Positions 18,750-28,359 are shown, counted from the stretch's first letter. The stretch is 64,000 nucleotides of DNA from GCA-2725625 sp964574215 (GCA_964574215.1 CAZNLR010000004.1:94508-158507), one strand, 5' to 3'. Program-made: numbers and translations. The notes: generated from the letters alone by a model not told the origin.

Positions 18750-19445
18750 TTACGTAAATAGCTGTGAATACAAATTGAAAAGTGCCGCCACGGTAACGGC
18801 GTCGGCGTGGCCATCGATTTTGCCCGGAACGTAACGCCGTTGAAAGGCCCTTATCGTCGCTTCGGTGTCGCCGATTTCGTAGCCAATTTCAGATAGCATT
18901 GTAGATGAGGATATGTCGGAAGGCGGCGTTTGACTGCGGTCATCCGGCCAATATCCCAACCCGTTTTCGGCCAGCCGCCGCCAATCGAACAGTTCACCCG
19001 GATCCTGTTTGCGGACGGGCGCGATATCGGAATGACCGACGATATTAACTGCCGGTATCGAATATTCGGTAACGATCCGCTGGGCCAATTCTATCAGCGC
19101 AACCATTTGAGGATCGGAAAAAGGGCGGTAGCCGAATTCATGGCCCGGATTGACCAGTTCGATGCCGATAGAGCGGGCATTGATATCGGTATGTCCGCGC
19201 CAATAGGATTCTCCCGCATGCCAGGCGCGCTTGTCTTCATCCACCAGATGATAAACCGATCCGTCTTCATCGATAAGATAATGGGCGCTGACCTTGGCGG
19301 CCGGATCGCACAGCCGCGCCAAGGCAGACCCGGCGTCTTCCATGCCGGTATAATGGAGCACCAGCATATCGATGACGCCCGCCTCGGAGACACCCATCTG
19401 GCCTCTTTGGTCGAAATTCGGCGAGGGTTGATCGATAAAATTCAA
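18750..19445 (-). CDS. N-acetylmuramoyl-L-alanine amidase, AmpD-like
   Basis: A 231-residue amidase_2 domain protein with a C-terminal peptidoglycan-binding-like helical module (IGYEIGDTEATIRAFQRRYVP). Zinc ligands are visible: His in LVLHYTG, His in IVGHSDIAP and Asp in KQDPGELFDW. It cleaves the amide bond between N-acetylmuramic acid and L-Ala in cell-wall fragments. No signal peptide is evident, consistent with a cytosolic AmpD role in muropeptide recycling. It may pair with the EamA gene just upstream (25-bp gap, same strand). Confidence 0.9.
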   Translation of the reverse strand: MNFIDQPSPNFDQRGQMGVSEAGVIDMLVLHYTGMEDAGSALARLCDPAAKVSAHYLIDEDGSVYHLVDEDKRAWHAGESYWRGHTDINARSIGIELVNPGHEFGYRPFSDPQMVALIELAQRIVTEYSIPAVNIVGHSDIAPVRKQDPGELFDWRRLAENGLGYWPDDRSQTPPSDISSSTMLSEIGYEIGDTEATIRAFQRRYVPGKIDGHADAVTVAALFNLYSQLFT

Positions 19446-19470
19446 ATTCCTTGTCCCCTAGTCACTCCGG

Positions 19471-20337
19471 TCAGGATTCCGGCGTTGACGTCTGGCGGCT
19501 CCGCATCTGAACGACGAAGACGCCGGCAAGGGTTAACAATCCGCCGACAATAATACCCGCGGACAGGCTTTCTCCCAATATAATCACCGCCGCGGCGATG
19601 GCGAACAGGGGATTCAGCAGGGTCAACGGCACCACCTGATTGACGTCGTACTTACCGATCAGGTGATACCATAATCCGTAACCAACGATTGATGCACCCA
19701 GCGTGGCGTATAAGAGCGCCCCCCAGCCGGTCGTTCCCGCGGAAGTAAGTGACAATATTTGCCCCGATTCAATAACTGCGGAAATTAAATACAGCTGCGG
19801 TGCGGAGAACAATGCCATCCAGGCGGTCAACGTCACGGCATCCACATCTTGCAGGCGTTTAATCTGCACGGCGGCAATGCCCCAAGCAACCACGGACGCC
19901 AGAACAATACCCATATGAACAGGGCTGGAATCGGATTTCGGCGACCCGGCGACGAACATAACGCCGACGAAGGCGATAGCGATGCCGATCGTCCGGCGCC
20001 AGCCAAATGCCTCGCGCAAAAATATCCAGGCAAAAATAATACTGAACGGCACGCCCAATTGGAAAATGATCGCCGTAACGGCGGCATCAACCTGGGATAT
20101 ACCGACAAAAAACAGTCCGAAATGGGCGGTGCCCATGGATACGGAAATCAGAAAAACGGGAAGCAGTCTGGCCCGCGGCATTTTTACAAACGGGATCAAC
20201 AATCCGGCCACCAGGGTGAATCGCATGGCCATCATAAAGAGCGGCGGAAACTGCTGGACGCCTATTTTTACGGCAACGAAATTGGTGCCGAGAAGAAAAG
20301 TACTCAATACCAGGAGAAGGAGATCGGTTATTTTCAT
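19471..20337 (-). CDS. EamA/DMT-family transporter
   Basis: A 288-residue membrane protein with ten predicted TM helices arranged as two EamA repeats (LLLVLSTFLLGTNFVAVKIG in the first, VPLTLLNPLFAIAAAVIILGE in the second). This drug/metabolite superfamily exports amino acids and other metabolites; the substrate is unknown. It lies between the DnaJ-like gene (28-bp gap) and the amidase gene, all on the minus strand, so they may form one transcript. Confidence 0.85.
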   Translation of the reverse strand: MKITDLLLLVLSTFLLGTNFVAVKIGVQQFPPLFMMAMRFTLVAGLLIPFVKMPRARLLPVFLISVSMGTAHFGLFFVGISQVDAAVTAIIFQLGVPFSIIFAWIFLREAFGWRRTIGIAIAFVGVMFVAGSPKSDSSPVHMGIVLASVVAWGIAAVQIKRLQDVDAVTLTAWMALFSAPQLYLISAVIESGQILSLTSAGTTGWGALLYATLGASIVGYGLWYHLIGKYDVNQVVPLTLLNPLFAIAAAVIILGESLSAGIIVGGLLTLAGVFVVQMRSRQTSTPES

Positions 20338-20365
20338 GGCCCGCTGTCGATGTCCGGAACAGCCG

Positions 20366-21106
20366 CTACGGCAGTGAGCGCTCTTTTTCTATTTGATCAT
20401 AAGCGCCGTTGATGCGCGCCATTTTTTCGTTGGCGACATCGATGAATTCCTGGGGCATGCCTTGGGCGATCAGCGTGTCCGGATGGTTCTCCCGGATCAG
20501 TTTACGGTATGCCGATTTAATTTCTTTTTCGCCGGCGTCCCGCTCCACGCCGAGAATCTGATAGGGGTCCGCTTCCCGGGTTCCCATATGGCTGGCGCGG
20601 ATGCGTTCGAAATCGTGGGCATCGAAACCGAAGGCGTGGCCGATTTGTTTCAGATACTCCAACTCATTGGGATGCATGACATCATCGGCCATGGCGATAT
20701 GAAACAGACCGCCCATAAGGCTTTCCAATACTGCCGGATCGTGGGCGAACATTTGTCCGATCTGGTCGGCGTAAGGCTCGTAGCCTTGCGCGTCCATACG
20801 GGCCTCATCAAACAGCCTGCCCACGTCCCTCATTTCGCTCTCGGGAATTTCAAATACCCGTTTGAAGGCGTCTATTTCCACCCGTGTTACCTGGCCGTCG
20901 GCCTTGGCCATTTTGGCCGACAGGACGATGACGGCAACCGTAAATGCGGTTTGCCTGGCCTGAACCGAATCGGCGATGAATTCTCCCCGTTTGGTGGCCC
21001 GCGACCGGTCGATGGCATGGCCGAATACGGTGCCGAGGATGGCTCCCAAGGGGCCACCCAGGGCGAACCCCGCGACGCCGCCGATCAGTTTTCCCCAAAT
21101 TGTCAT
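20366..21106 (-). CDS. DjlA-like membrane co-chaperone (TerB plus DnaJ domain)
   Basis: A 246-residue protein. A glycine-zipper hydrophobic N-terminus (LIGGVAGFALGGPLGAILGT) is followed by a TerB-like helical domain (about residues 50-150) and a C-terminal J domain with the HPD motif (IRENHPDTL). This is the layout of DjlA, which stimulates DnaK at the membrane. The start is ATG at 21106; it heads the minus-strand group that includes the transporter and amidase genes. Confidence 0.85.
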   Translation of the reverse strand: MTIWGKLIGGVAGFALGGPLGAILGTVFGHAIDRSRATKRGEFIADSVQARQTAFTVAVIVLSAKMAKADGQVTRVEIDAFKRVFEIPESEMRDVGRLFDEARMDAQGYEPYADQIGQMFAHDPAVLESLMGGLFHIAMADDVMHPNELEYLKQIGHAFGFDAHDFERIRASHMGTREADPYQILGVERDAGEKEIKSAYRKLIRENHPDTLIAQGMPQEFIDVANEKMARINGAYDQIEKERSLP

Positions 21107-21273
21107 GCCGGGACGGTCCTCATTCTGTTCAATTTGCCCAGTTTCCGGATAAGTTTCCGGATAAATATCCGGCTAAGATTCTTGTAAACGGGTCAAAGGC
21201 CGCCGATAGTACGCAAATCGACCGTACCCGTCACCCATAAAGCAACCGGATCGGCTTAATTCGCAAAACCATC

Positions 21274-22932
21274 ATGGATGACCTGACCGCCATATTGGAA
21301 ACTGCCCTGCACCACCAGCGGGAGGGCCGGTTGGATCAGGCCGAAACCATCTACCGCAAGGTCCTGGAAATCGAGCCCACCCACAGCGATGCCATTCACC
21401 TGCTGGGGACGTTGATGCAGCGGCGGGGAAATGTCGAACAGGCGATTTCGTTGATCGGCAAAGCAATCCTGCTGGAACCCGGCATCGCCGACTATCACGC
21501 AAATATCGCCGCCGTTTATCTGGCCGCGGGGCAGCCCCTGGAAGCAGTCTCCCACGCTCAAACGGCTCTTAAAATCGATCCGGATTATGCTGACGCCGCC
21601 TATAATTTGGGCAATGCTTTGTTTGCCCTTGGCGATGTCGCCGAGGCAGTGGAAATGTTCAGAAGGTCGCTGGAGCTCGATCCCGCCAATCAGGTCTGCT
21701 GGACCAATTATCTTTTTGCCCTCAATTTTTCGCCTCAAGCCACACCCAGGGAGATTTTTAAAGCCAATCGCCTTTGGGGTGAAGGCATTGAGGAAGAGCT
21801 GGGGGGCGCCCGTGTTGAATTCGGCAATACGCGGGACAGCGGCCGCAAGCTCAAGCTGGCTTATTTCCTGCCTGAGTTGGATCAGCACGTTACCACCCGC
21901 TTTCTCGAACCCGTCCTGGCGGCGCACGACCGGGAGAAATTCAGCATCTACGTCTATGGTGATCGGACCGATGGCAAGCCGCCGCCGCCCGTGATCGGCG
22001 AAGGCGCCGACCGCTGGGTTGACATCCATGGCAAGAGCCCCGGTGAGGTGGCGCAGCGCATGCGGCATGATGACATCGATATTCTGGCCCATCCCTGCAC
22101 TTTCAAGGCCCGCTATCGGACGGTGCTTGCCCATCGGGCGGCGCCGGTTCAAGTCGCCTGCACCAACCTGGTTTCAACCACCGGTCTTCGCGAGACGGAC
22201 TATCTGATCACCGACGGCTTTATCTGCCCGGAAGGAGAAGGCGAAAAATTTTTCACGGAAGACCTCGTCCGCTTATCCGGTTTCAACATTTATAAGAGCT
22301 TCGACCAAGAGCCGGCGCCGGGCCTGCTGCCTGCCCGTGACAATGGCTTTCTGACCTTCGGCTCGTTTAACAATACCGCCAAATTGACCGACCGGGTTGT
22401 CGCTGTTTGGGCAGGTATCCTTACGGCGTTGGAGGACAGTCGGCTGCTGCTCAAGAACGGCGCATTCGATGACGCCGCCGTCCGGGCCGAGGTCAAAGAG
22501 CAATTTGCCCGTTACGATGTTTCCGACGGTCGGATTTTGTTCGAGGGATTTACCCAGGACCCGGCCGCCTATTTGGCCGCCTATCAGCGGGTGGATATCG
22601 CCCTCGACCCCTTTCCCTTCGGCGGCGGCACCACCAGCTACGAGGCCATTTGGATGGGCGTGCCCGTCCTGACCCTGGCCGGCGAAACCTTCATGGGACG
22701 GCTGACGGGCAGTCTCATGCACCGCCTGGGTCTGCCGGATTTCGTCGTTGATACCAAGACCGACTATCTGAAGGCCGCTTGCCGATGGCACGATGACATC
22801 GACCGGCTCGATCAAATACGCGGGGAACTGCGCCCAACGGCCCAGGCATCAATCTTTAACGCCCAGATCCATGTCGCCGAACTGGAAGAGGCTTTCAGAG
22901 GGATCTGGAGGTCATACTGCGAAAACTCATAA
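21274..22932 (+). CDS. TPR protein with O-GlcNAc transferase-like (SPINDLY) domain
   Basis: A 552-residue protein. About four TPRs (residues 1-140) precede a GT41-type catalytic region. KLAYFLPELDQHVTTRFLEP opens the GT-B N-lobe, and RILFEGFTQDPAAYLAAYQRVDIALDPFPFGGGTTSYEAIWMGVPVLTL is recognisable here in pieces as the UDP-sugar-binding C-lobe (DPFPFGGGTTS, WMGVPV). Bacterial members glycosylate proteins such as flagellins or adhesins; the target is unknown. No signal peptide is seen, so it should be cytosolic. Confidence 0.85.
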   Translation: MDDLTAILETALHHQREGRLDQAETIYRKVLEIEPTHSDAIHLLGTLMQRRGNVEQAISLIGKAILLEPGIADYHANIAAVYLAAGQPLEAVSHAQTALKIDPDYADAAYNLGNALFALGDVAEAVEMFRRSLELDPANQVCWTNYLFALNFSPQATPREIFKANRLWGEGIEEELGGARVEFGNTRDSGRKLKLAYFLPELDQHVTTRFLEPVLAAHDREKFSIYVYGDRTDGKPPPPVIGEGADRWVDIHGKSPGEVAQRMRHDDIDILAHPCTFKARYRTVLAHRAAPVQVACTNLVSTTGLRETDYLITDGFICPEGEGEKFFTEDLVRLSGFNIYKSFDQEPAPGLLPARDNGFLTFGSFNNTAKLTDRVVAVWAGILTALEDSRLLLKNGAFDDAAVRAEVKEQFARYDVSDGRILFEGFTQDPAAYLAAYQRVDIALDPFPFGGGTTSYEAIWMGVPVLTLAGETFMGRLTGSLMHRLGLPDFVVDTKTDYLKAACRWHDDIDRLDQIRGELRPTAQASIFNAQIHVAELEEAFRGIWRSYCENS

Positions 22933-22941
22933 CGGGACTGT

Positions 22942-23739
22942 TTAGGGATTTCTGACATGGGTGGGGCCGAGGCGACCGACCATGGGCAATTTGATAGCCG
23001 GGTCGAATGGATCGATACCGAAGGTCAATCCCAGCAGATTTATTTCCAGCCCTTCTTCTCTGCCCGCCATGACGCCCAAAAGGCCCGCCAGTGAAAGCTG
23101 AAATCCGCCACCGCCGGGTGTTTGGGCGATAAACCCTTCCGTCAGATAGTCCTTGCCGATGGCGGTGGGCGGCAGATCGGCTTTGAGTTCCGGCACGTCC
23201 CGCAAAATGTGGGCGATGAAGGTATTGGAATTGGGTCCCGGCCAGACGGCATATTGGTCGGCGAAGGGATAACTTGCCGCCGCCGTATCTATTTTATCGA
23301 TGATCCGATCGACATCGCTGTTTCCCGGAGGGCCGCGTAATTCGCTCAAGAGTTCGGGCGCGTTGCCGAACCAGCGGGCGTCGGCCGCCCGTTCCCGGAT
23401 GGTTACCGACGTATCGCCCCAGCGTAACCGCCAGCCGATCACTTCATACACCGTATAGGCGTCGGCGTTGCTTCGTTTGGCGGCAATCCAGCTATGGACG
23501 CCGAAATAGCCGCGCCAGCCATAGGCTCTGGCGGCATATACCTGAATGATCGCTTCGCGGTTGAGGGCCGGATCGGGCGCCAGACCAACCGGTTCCCGGC
23601 TGGCTGTCCGCCATCCGCCCGCACTTGAACTCTCTGCTGTCGCGGCATTCTTTTGAAATTGGATCAGCGCCATGGCTCCCGAAATTGCAACGACAACGTA
23701 AAAGAATAGACGTTTCCGTCCCATCGCTCCTTTTTTCAT
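22942..23739 (-). CDS. DUF3750 family protein
   Basis: A 265-residue protein with an N-terminal TM or uncleaved signal segment (LFFYVVVAISGAMALIQF) and a conserved domain containing ARAYGWRGYFGVHSWIAAKR, YEVIGWRLRWG and VWPGPNSNTFIAHI. This matches DUF3750, a widespread proteobacterial family without a proven function; the Cys-less NSNTF/H pattern is compatible with a hydrolase fold, but that is speculation. Convergent with the OGT-like gene, nine bases apart. Confidence 0.75.
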   Translation of the reverse strand: MKKGAMGRKRLFFYVVVAISGAMALIQFQKNAATAESSSAGGWRTASREPVGLAPDPALNREAIIQVYAARAYGWRGYFGVHSWIAAKRSNADAYTVYEVIGWRLRWGDTSVTIRERAADARWFGNAPELLSELRGPPGNSDVDRIIDKIDTAAASYPFADQYAVWPGPNSNTFIAHILRDVPELKADLPPTAIGKDYLTEGFIAQTPGGGGFQLSLAGLLGVMAGREEGLEINLLGLTFGIDPFDPAIKLPMVGRLGPTHVRNP

Positions 23740-23789
23740 TTAGAAAAGATAGTCCGGGGCACTGCTACCTGCAACAAAGGCACACCGCG

Positions 23790-23808
23790 CTCGCAGAAAT
23801 GTGACATT
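23790..23808. repeat. 19-bp direct repeat upstream of pobA
   Basis: CTCGCAGAAATGTGACATT, identical to 25111-25129. Both copies are preceded by about 20 bp of weaker similarity. They bracket the pobA gene and lie upstream of two same-strand genes. Confidence 0.7.
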
Positions 23809-23876
23809 CCGAAGGGTTTCGGATAACCTTCTTGAATTCTTTAAAGATTTGGGGGGGTGTGGAGCGGAGAACCCGT

Positions 23877-25049
23877 ATGCGCACTCAGATTGGAATCATC
23901 GGCGCCGGACCGTCCGGATTGCTGCTTTCCCAACTACTACACCTGCACGGCATTGAGACGGTCGTTCTGGAAAGGCGCAGTCAGGACTACGTGCTTGGTC
24001 GAATCCGGGCCGGTGTCCTTGAGCAGGGAATGGTTGATCTTATCCACGAAGCCCGGGCCGGCGAGCGTATGAAGCGGGAAGGCATCATTCACGACGGTTT
24101 CGAGATTTTTTTCGGTGCGCACCGGCTGCGCATCGATATGAAAAAACTAACGGGCGGCGACGTCGTGACGATTTATGGTCAAACCGAAGTTACCAAAGAT
24201 CTCATGGACGCAAGGGAAGCGCTTGACGGTCAGGTGGTTTATGAAGCCGAAGGCGTTTCCATTCACGACCTCGACACCGAGAAGCCGAAACTGCTTTACC
24301 GGAAAGACGGCCAGGAACACGAAGTTGTCTGCGATTTTGTCGTGGGTTGCGACGGTTATCACGGGGTCAGCCGCAAAACATTTCCGTCGGATATTCTCAA
24401 AACGTTCGAGCGTGTTTATCCGTTCGGATGGCTGGGCGTTTTGTCGGAAACAAGACCGGTGTCGGAAGAGCTGATTTACGTCAATCATCCAAGAGGTTTT
24501 GCTCTGTGCAGCATGCGCTCGATGTCCAGAAGCCGCTACTACGTCCAATGCGCCTTCGACGAGGATTTAGAGGAATGGACCGACGACCGGTTTTGGGATG
24601 AATTGCGTGCACGCTTGCCGGAGGATACGGCTGAAAAACTGGAAACTGGTCCGTCGATTGAAAAAAGCATCGCGCCCCTGCGAAGCTTTGTCGCCGAGCC
24701 CATGCGGTTGGGTAGATTGTTCCTGGCCGGTGACGCCGCCCATATCGTGCCGCCGACCGGCGCCAAGGGATTAAATCTGGCCGCCTCGGACATCTATTAT
24801 CTGTCCCGAGCCTTGATGGCTTTTTACGATACGGGTGACGACGGTCCCATGGACGCTTATTCCGAAACGTGTCTCAGACGGATTTGGAAAGCCGAGCGGT
24901 TTTCCTGGTGGATGACCAATCTTTTGCACCGGTTTCCTGATGAAAGTCCGTTTGACCGGCGAATTCAGTCGGCCGAACTTGACTATTTATTGGGTTCGGA
25001 CACTGCCCGGCGTTCCTTGGCCGAGAACTACGTTGGACTGCCCTATTAA
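23877..25049 (+). CDS. pobA: 4-hydroxybenzoate 3-monooxygenase
   Basis: A 390-residue flavoprotein, close to the usual 394. It hydroxylates 4-hydroxybenzoate to protocatechuate with NAD(P)H and O2, feeding the beta-ketoadipate pathway. FAD-binding signatures are IGIIGAGPSGLLLSQLL at the N-terminus, the DG-like GCDGYHGVSR and LAGDAAHIVPPTGAKGLN; RIRAGVLEQG is typical of PobA. The ATG at 23877 has GGAGA upstream, and the frame from 23832 was not used. No pob/pca regulator or other pca gene is present in the window. Confidence 0.93.
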   Translation: MRTQIGIIGAGPSGLLLSQLLHLHGIETVVLERRSQDYVLGRIRAGVLEQGMVDLIHEARAGERMKREGIIHDGFEIFFGAHRLRIDMKKLTGGDVVTIYGQTEVTKDLMDAREALDGQVVYEAEGVSIHDLDTEKPKLLYRKDGQEHEVVCDFVVGCDGYHGVSRKTFPSDILKTFERVYPFGWLGVLSETRPVSEELIYVNHPRGFALCSMRSMSRSRYYVQCAFDEDLEEWTDDRFWDELRARLPEDTAEKLETGPSIEKSIAPLRSFVAEPMRLGRLFLAGDAAHIVPPTGAKGLNLAASDIYYLSRALMAFYDTGDDGPMDAYSETCLRRIWKAERFSWWMTNLLHRFPDESPFDRRIQSAELDYLLGSDTARRSLAENYVGLPY

Positions 25050-25110
25050 ATTCGAATTACTCAGAAAAGGTCGTCCGGGAACCTATTACCCGCAGCAGCA
25101 ATCTGCCGAA

Positions 25111-25129
25111 CTCGCAGAAATGTGACATT
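25111..25129. repeat. 19-bp direct repeat downstream of pobA, upstream of the histidine kinase
   Basis: Second copy of CTCGCAGAAATGTGACATT (see 23790-23808). It is a candidate shared operator or a duplication scar. Confidence 0.7.
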
Positions 25130-25316
25130 TCAAACCATCCCAATTAAGCAGATGTGATTTGAAAAAAGGGTTCAAATCCTGGTAATTCATCCCAATCTGT
25201 ATGTATTCCCGATGCAAGCCGTCGGAACAACGCTTGTATTTGATCGAGAATGAATTGCTTTCGTTGGTATTTTACCTGGATTCTTAAAATTCATTTCTGG
25301 CTAAATAAGTTCGACC

Positions 25317-26930
25317 ATGACCGAGTTTAAACGCGACCAATACCAGATCCTGTTCGAGCGGTCCGCCGACGCCATGCTCATTCTCGATGAGGAAACCTTT
25401 GTCGATTGCAACGAAGCGGTGCTGGAAATGCTGGGCTATGCCGATCGTGACGAAATGCTGTCGACCCATCCGTCGCAACTGTCGCCCTCTCATCAGCCTG
25501 ACGGCAGACCTTCCTTCGACAAGGCCAATGAAATGATCGCCATCGCGTTGGAGACCGGCAGCCACCGGTTTCGATGGATGCACACCAGAGCCAATGGCGA
25601 GGATTTTCCGGTCGAGGTCCTGCTCACCGCCATCCCGTTTCAGGATCGCAAGCTGCTTCACGTGGTTTGGCGCGATATCTCCGAACGGGTCGACATGGAG
25701 GAGGAACTCCACCGCCGTTACGATGCGATCGAGGAAAAAATCGAGGAGCGGACGAAATCCCTGCAAGCTGAAATCGCCGAGCGGAAAAGGATGGAAGAAG
25801 CGTTGCGTATCAGTGAAGAGCGGTTTGCCCTGGCCATGGAAGGCGCCAACGAAGGTATATGGGATTGGGATATCGACGCCGACTTGCTCCATTTGTCCCC
25901 CCGCCATCAGGAAATAATCGGGCTGAAAGATCGCCCCTATATCAGTTCTCTTGAATGGTTCGACAATATTCACCCAGCGGACCGTCACTATTTCAAGACC
26001 TGTCTCTCCTCGCATCTCAAAGGGGAAAACGAATTTTTCTCCTGCGAGTTCAGAATTTTGACATCGGACGGTGACGTCTGTTGGGTCCACAACCGGGGCG
26101 CCGCGTCACGGGATGAACTAGGCTCCACTTATCGCATGGCAGGATCGATCGCTGATATTACGGAAAGAAAACTGGCGGAAGCGGAATTGAACGAAGCCAA
26201 GGATCAGGCGGAAAAAGCCACCGTCGCCAAGTCCGAATTTTTAGCCAACATGAGCCATGAGCTGCGCACCCCTTTGAACGCCATCATTGGATTTTCCGAC
26301 ACTATTAAAGAGGAGATTTTCGGTCCGCTGGCCAGCGAAAAATACTCGGAGTATCTGGTGGATATCAGAAATTCCGGCCAGCATCTGCTGGAGCTCATTA
26401 ACGATATTCTCGATGTTTCCGTAATTGAAGCCGGCAAATTGACGTTAGAGGAAAATCGGATTGACATAGCTTCTGTCGTTGACGGCGTTCTTCAGTTGAT
26501 TGAAACGAGAGCACAGAAAAATAACGTCGTATTGGCCAAGGAAATCGACAAAAATCTACCGGAACTCTGGGTGGATGAGCGCCGGTTTAAACAAATTCTG
26601 ATTAACCTGCTTTCCAATGCCGTAAAATTCTCGCCCATGGGCGGAGAGGTCAAAGTAACGGCCAATATCAACGGTACCGGCTCTTTCCGATTAGCGGTCA
26701 TTGATCAAGGGATCGGTATGTCCGAGGAAGATATCGACATCGCCATGTCCGAATTCGGTCAGGTCGACAGCGGTTTGGACCGTAAACATGAAGGAACGGG
26801 GCTGGGTCTCCCTCTCAGCAAATCCCTGGTGGAGGCTCACCATGGGAACATGCACATTGAAAGTGAACCGGGTATTGGCACCAAGGTCATCATCGATTTT
26901 CCACCTGATAAGTTGGTGTCGAAAAACTAG
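25317..26930 (+). CDS. PAS-domain sensor histidine kinase
   Basis: A 537-residue soluble kinase without TM segments. Two PAS domains (about 8-130 and 170-290) are joined by a coiled coil (EEKIEERTKSLQAEIAERKR). Then come HisKA with the phospho-acceptor His314 in ANMSHELRTPLNAIIGFSD, and HATPase_c with the N box (LINLLSNAVKFS), G1 (DQGIGMSEED) and G2 (GTGLGLPLSKSL). It has no receiver domain, so it needs a separate response regulator. The PAS domains suggest sensing of an internal signal, such as redox or a ligand. Confidence 0.93.
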   Translation: MTEFKRDQYQILFERSADAMLILDEETFVDCNEAVLEMLGYADRDEMLSTHPSQLSPSHQPDGRPSFDKANEMIAIALETGSHRFRWMHTRANGEDFPVEVLLTAIPFQDRKLLHVVWRDISERVDMEEELHRRYDAIEEKIEERTKSLQAEIAERKRMEEALRISEERFALAMEGANEGIWDWDIDADLLHLSPRHQEIIGLKDRPYISSLEWFDNIHPADRHYFKTCLSSHLKGENEFFSCEFRILTSDGDVCWVHNRGAASRDELGSTYRMAGSIADITERKLAEAELNEAKDQAEKATVAKSEFLANMSHELRTPLNAIIGFSDTIKEEIFGPLASEKYSEYLVDIRNSGQHLLELINDILDVSVIEAGKLTLEENRIDIASVVDGVLQLIETRAQKNNVVLAKEIDKNLPELWVDERRFKQILINLLSNAVKFSPMGGEVKVTANINGTGSFRLAVIDQGIGMSEEDIDIAMSEFGQVDSGLDRKHEGTGLGLPLSKSLVEAHHGNMHIESEPGIGTKVIIDFPPDKLVSKN

Positions 26931-27065
26931 CTGATTTCTGCGATTTTTTCACCTTCAGCAGGCTCAAATTGGGAAAAATATCCATAATATGATATAATTG
27001 GCCATCCAAGTCTGAGGCGCCTCTGACATTCATGCCGCGCGGCACTGGTTGTAAAGGAGGTAACG

Positions 27066-27173
27066 ATGACTGAAGACGACAAAAAAACCTATATTTGGAC
27101 TGTAGGTATTGTCGGCCTGATGGCGATTCTCGTTGCAGTCGCCTTCGCCACTGGCATTATCCCGGTAGCTTAG
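27066..27173 (+). CDS. 35-residue single-pass membrane microprotein
   Basis: A short ORF: charged N-terminus MTEDDKKTY, then a single hydrophobic helix (VGIVGLMAILVAVAFATGI) and a PVA end. It is too short for usual gene finders, but it has a near-perfect ribosome site (AAAGGAGG, 5 nt before the ATG) and is followed 48 bp on by an intrinsic terminator, so it looks like a self-contained gene. The function is unknown; such microproteins often modulate larger membrane complexes. Confidence 0.7.
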   Translation: MTEDDKKTYIWTVGIVGLMAILVAVAFATGIIPVA

Positions 27174-27221
27174 TTCCGGTAGTATCAAAGTCCGAGATGT
27201 ACAAGTCGTAACCATTTCTTT

Positions 27222-27260
27222 GGCGCCGTCCAAACATCCCCCGAGGCGGCGCCTTTTCTT
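27222..27260 (+). terminator. rho-independent terminator after the microprotein gene
   Basis: A GGCGCCG / CGGCGCC stem (27222-27228 with 27247-27253), followed by TTTTCTT. It separates the microprotein gene from the TRAP operon. Confidence 0.8.
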
Positions 27261-27354
27261 GCAAATATCATAACAGGTTGCTCAAAATTAGTGACAAGCC
27301 GAATTTACCTGTAGTAGCATCGGTCAATAAATTTCATTCCACGGGGGAGATATC

Positions 27355-28359
27355 ACGAACATTCATTCGACTAAACTTATCATTGGCGCCGCTGCTTTGT
27401 CCGTCGCTCTGGTGTCGGGCGCGTCCGCCAAAGAGTTGAAGCTTGCGACCTTTATGTCACCGGCGCATCACGTCAACAAAGTCGTCTTGGCTAAATTGGC
27501 CAAGGATTTAGCTGCGGCTACCAACGGCACGTTAACCATTAAGAATTACGCCGGCGGCGCTTTGGGGAAAGGCCCGGTTCAGCAATACAAACGGGTCGTT
27601 GAAGGTATCGCCGATATCACTTTCGGCGTGCACGCCTATACCTCGAAAATTTTCCCGCGGTCGCTGGTGGCCGGCAGGCCCGGGCTTGGCGAGACCTCCA
27701 AGGAAGTCACCAAGCGGCTTTGGGATGTGTACGAGAAACATCTGAAGAATGAATACAAAGACGTTAAGGTTCTCGGCATTTGGGTGAACTGGCCCGCTGT
27801 ACTCATTACCCGGAACAAACCCGTCCGGTCCCTGGCCGATGTTAAGGGCATGAAAATACGGGTGACCTCGCCGTCCGATAATCCGCAGATCAAAGCCTGG
27901 GGCGCCGTGCCCATGCATATGGGAATTACCTCGGTCTACAACGCCATGAACAACGGTGTCATCGACGCGGTCTATATTGCACCCAGCGTTCTCTACCGGC
28001 CCTGGAACATCGCCGAGCCGGCAAAATATGTCACCCACGGCATGACCGGACCGACCAACCTGTTTTTCGTTTTGATGAACAAGAAGGCCTGGGCAGGTTT
28101 GAGCAGCGATCATAAAGCGGCTCTCGGCAAATTGACCGGTGCTCAATTCAGCATCGACGCCGGTTATTCCTGGAGCACCATCGACATGAAAGCGTTGAAA
28201 ACGGCCAAAGGCGGAAAGGGTGTCGAATTCATTGAACTCTCTCCTGCCCAAGCGGCGGAATTCAACAAAGCGTCGAATGCGGCTGTCATGGCGGATTTGG
28301 CCGGGCTCGATAAAAAAGGCGTAAATGCCACGGCCATATATAACTCCATGAAAAAATAG
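27355..28359 (+). CDS. TRAP transporter substrate-binding protein, DctP family
   Basis: A periplasmic solute receptor of a tripartite ATP-independent periplasmic transporter. The signal peptide is LIIGAAALSVALVSGASAKE. The mature domain has the DctP features GPVQQYKRVVEGIADI, MKIRVTSPSDNPQIKAWGA (the Arg usually binds the ligand carboxylate) and AMNNGVIDAV. The full signal peptide starts with NIHSTK, but the codon before it at 27355 is ACG, placed 5 nt after GGGGGAG. The next conventional start, TTG at 27397, would cut the signal peptide. This is either a near-cognate start or a base error. It heads the dctPQM operon. Confidence 0.88.
   Translation, partial: TNIHSTKLIIGAAALSVALVSGASAKELKLATFMSPAHHVNKVVLAKLAKDLAAATNGTLTIKNYAGGALGKGPVQQYKRVVEGIADITFGVHAYTSKIFPRSLVAGRPGLGETSKEVTKRLWDVYEKHLKNEYKDVKVLGIWVNWPAVLITRNKPVRSLADVKGMKIRVTSPSDNPQIKAWGAVPMHMGITSVYNAMNNGVIDAVYIAPSVLYRPWNIAEPAKYVTHGMTGPTNLFFVLMNKKAWAGLSSDHKAALGKLTGAQFSIDAGYSWSTIDMKALKTAKGGKGVEFIELSPAQAAEFNKASNAAVMADLAGLDKKGVNATAIYNSMKK

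Noticed and set aside
21256..22152. A 298-codon minus-strand frame
   Set aside because: It lies opposite the TPR/OGT-like gene and shows no domain.
25168..25182. A tRNA T-arm-like stretch (GGGTTCAAATCCTGG)
   Set aside because: No acceptor, D or anticodon stems can be formed around it.
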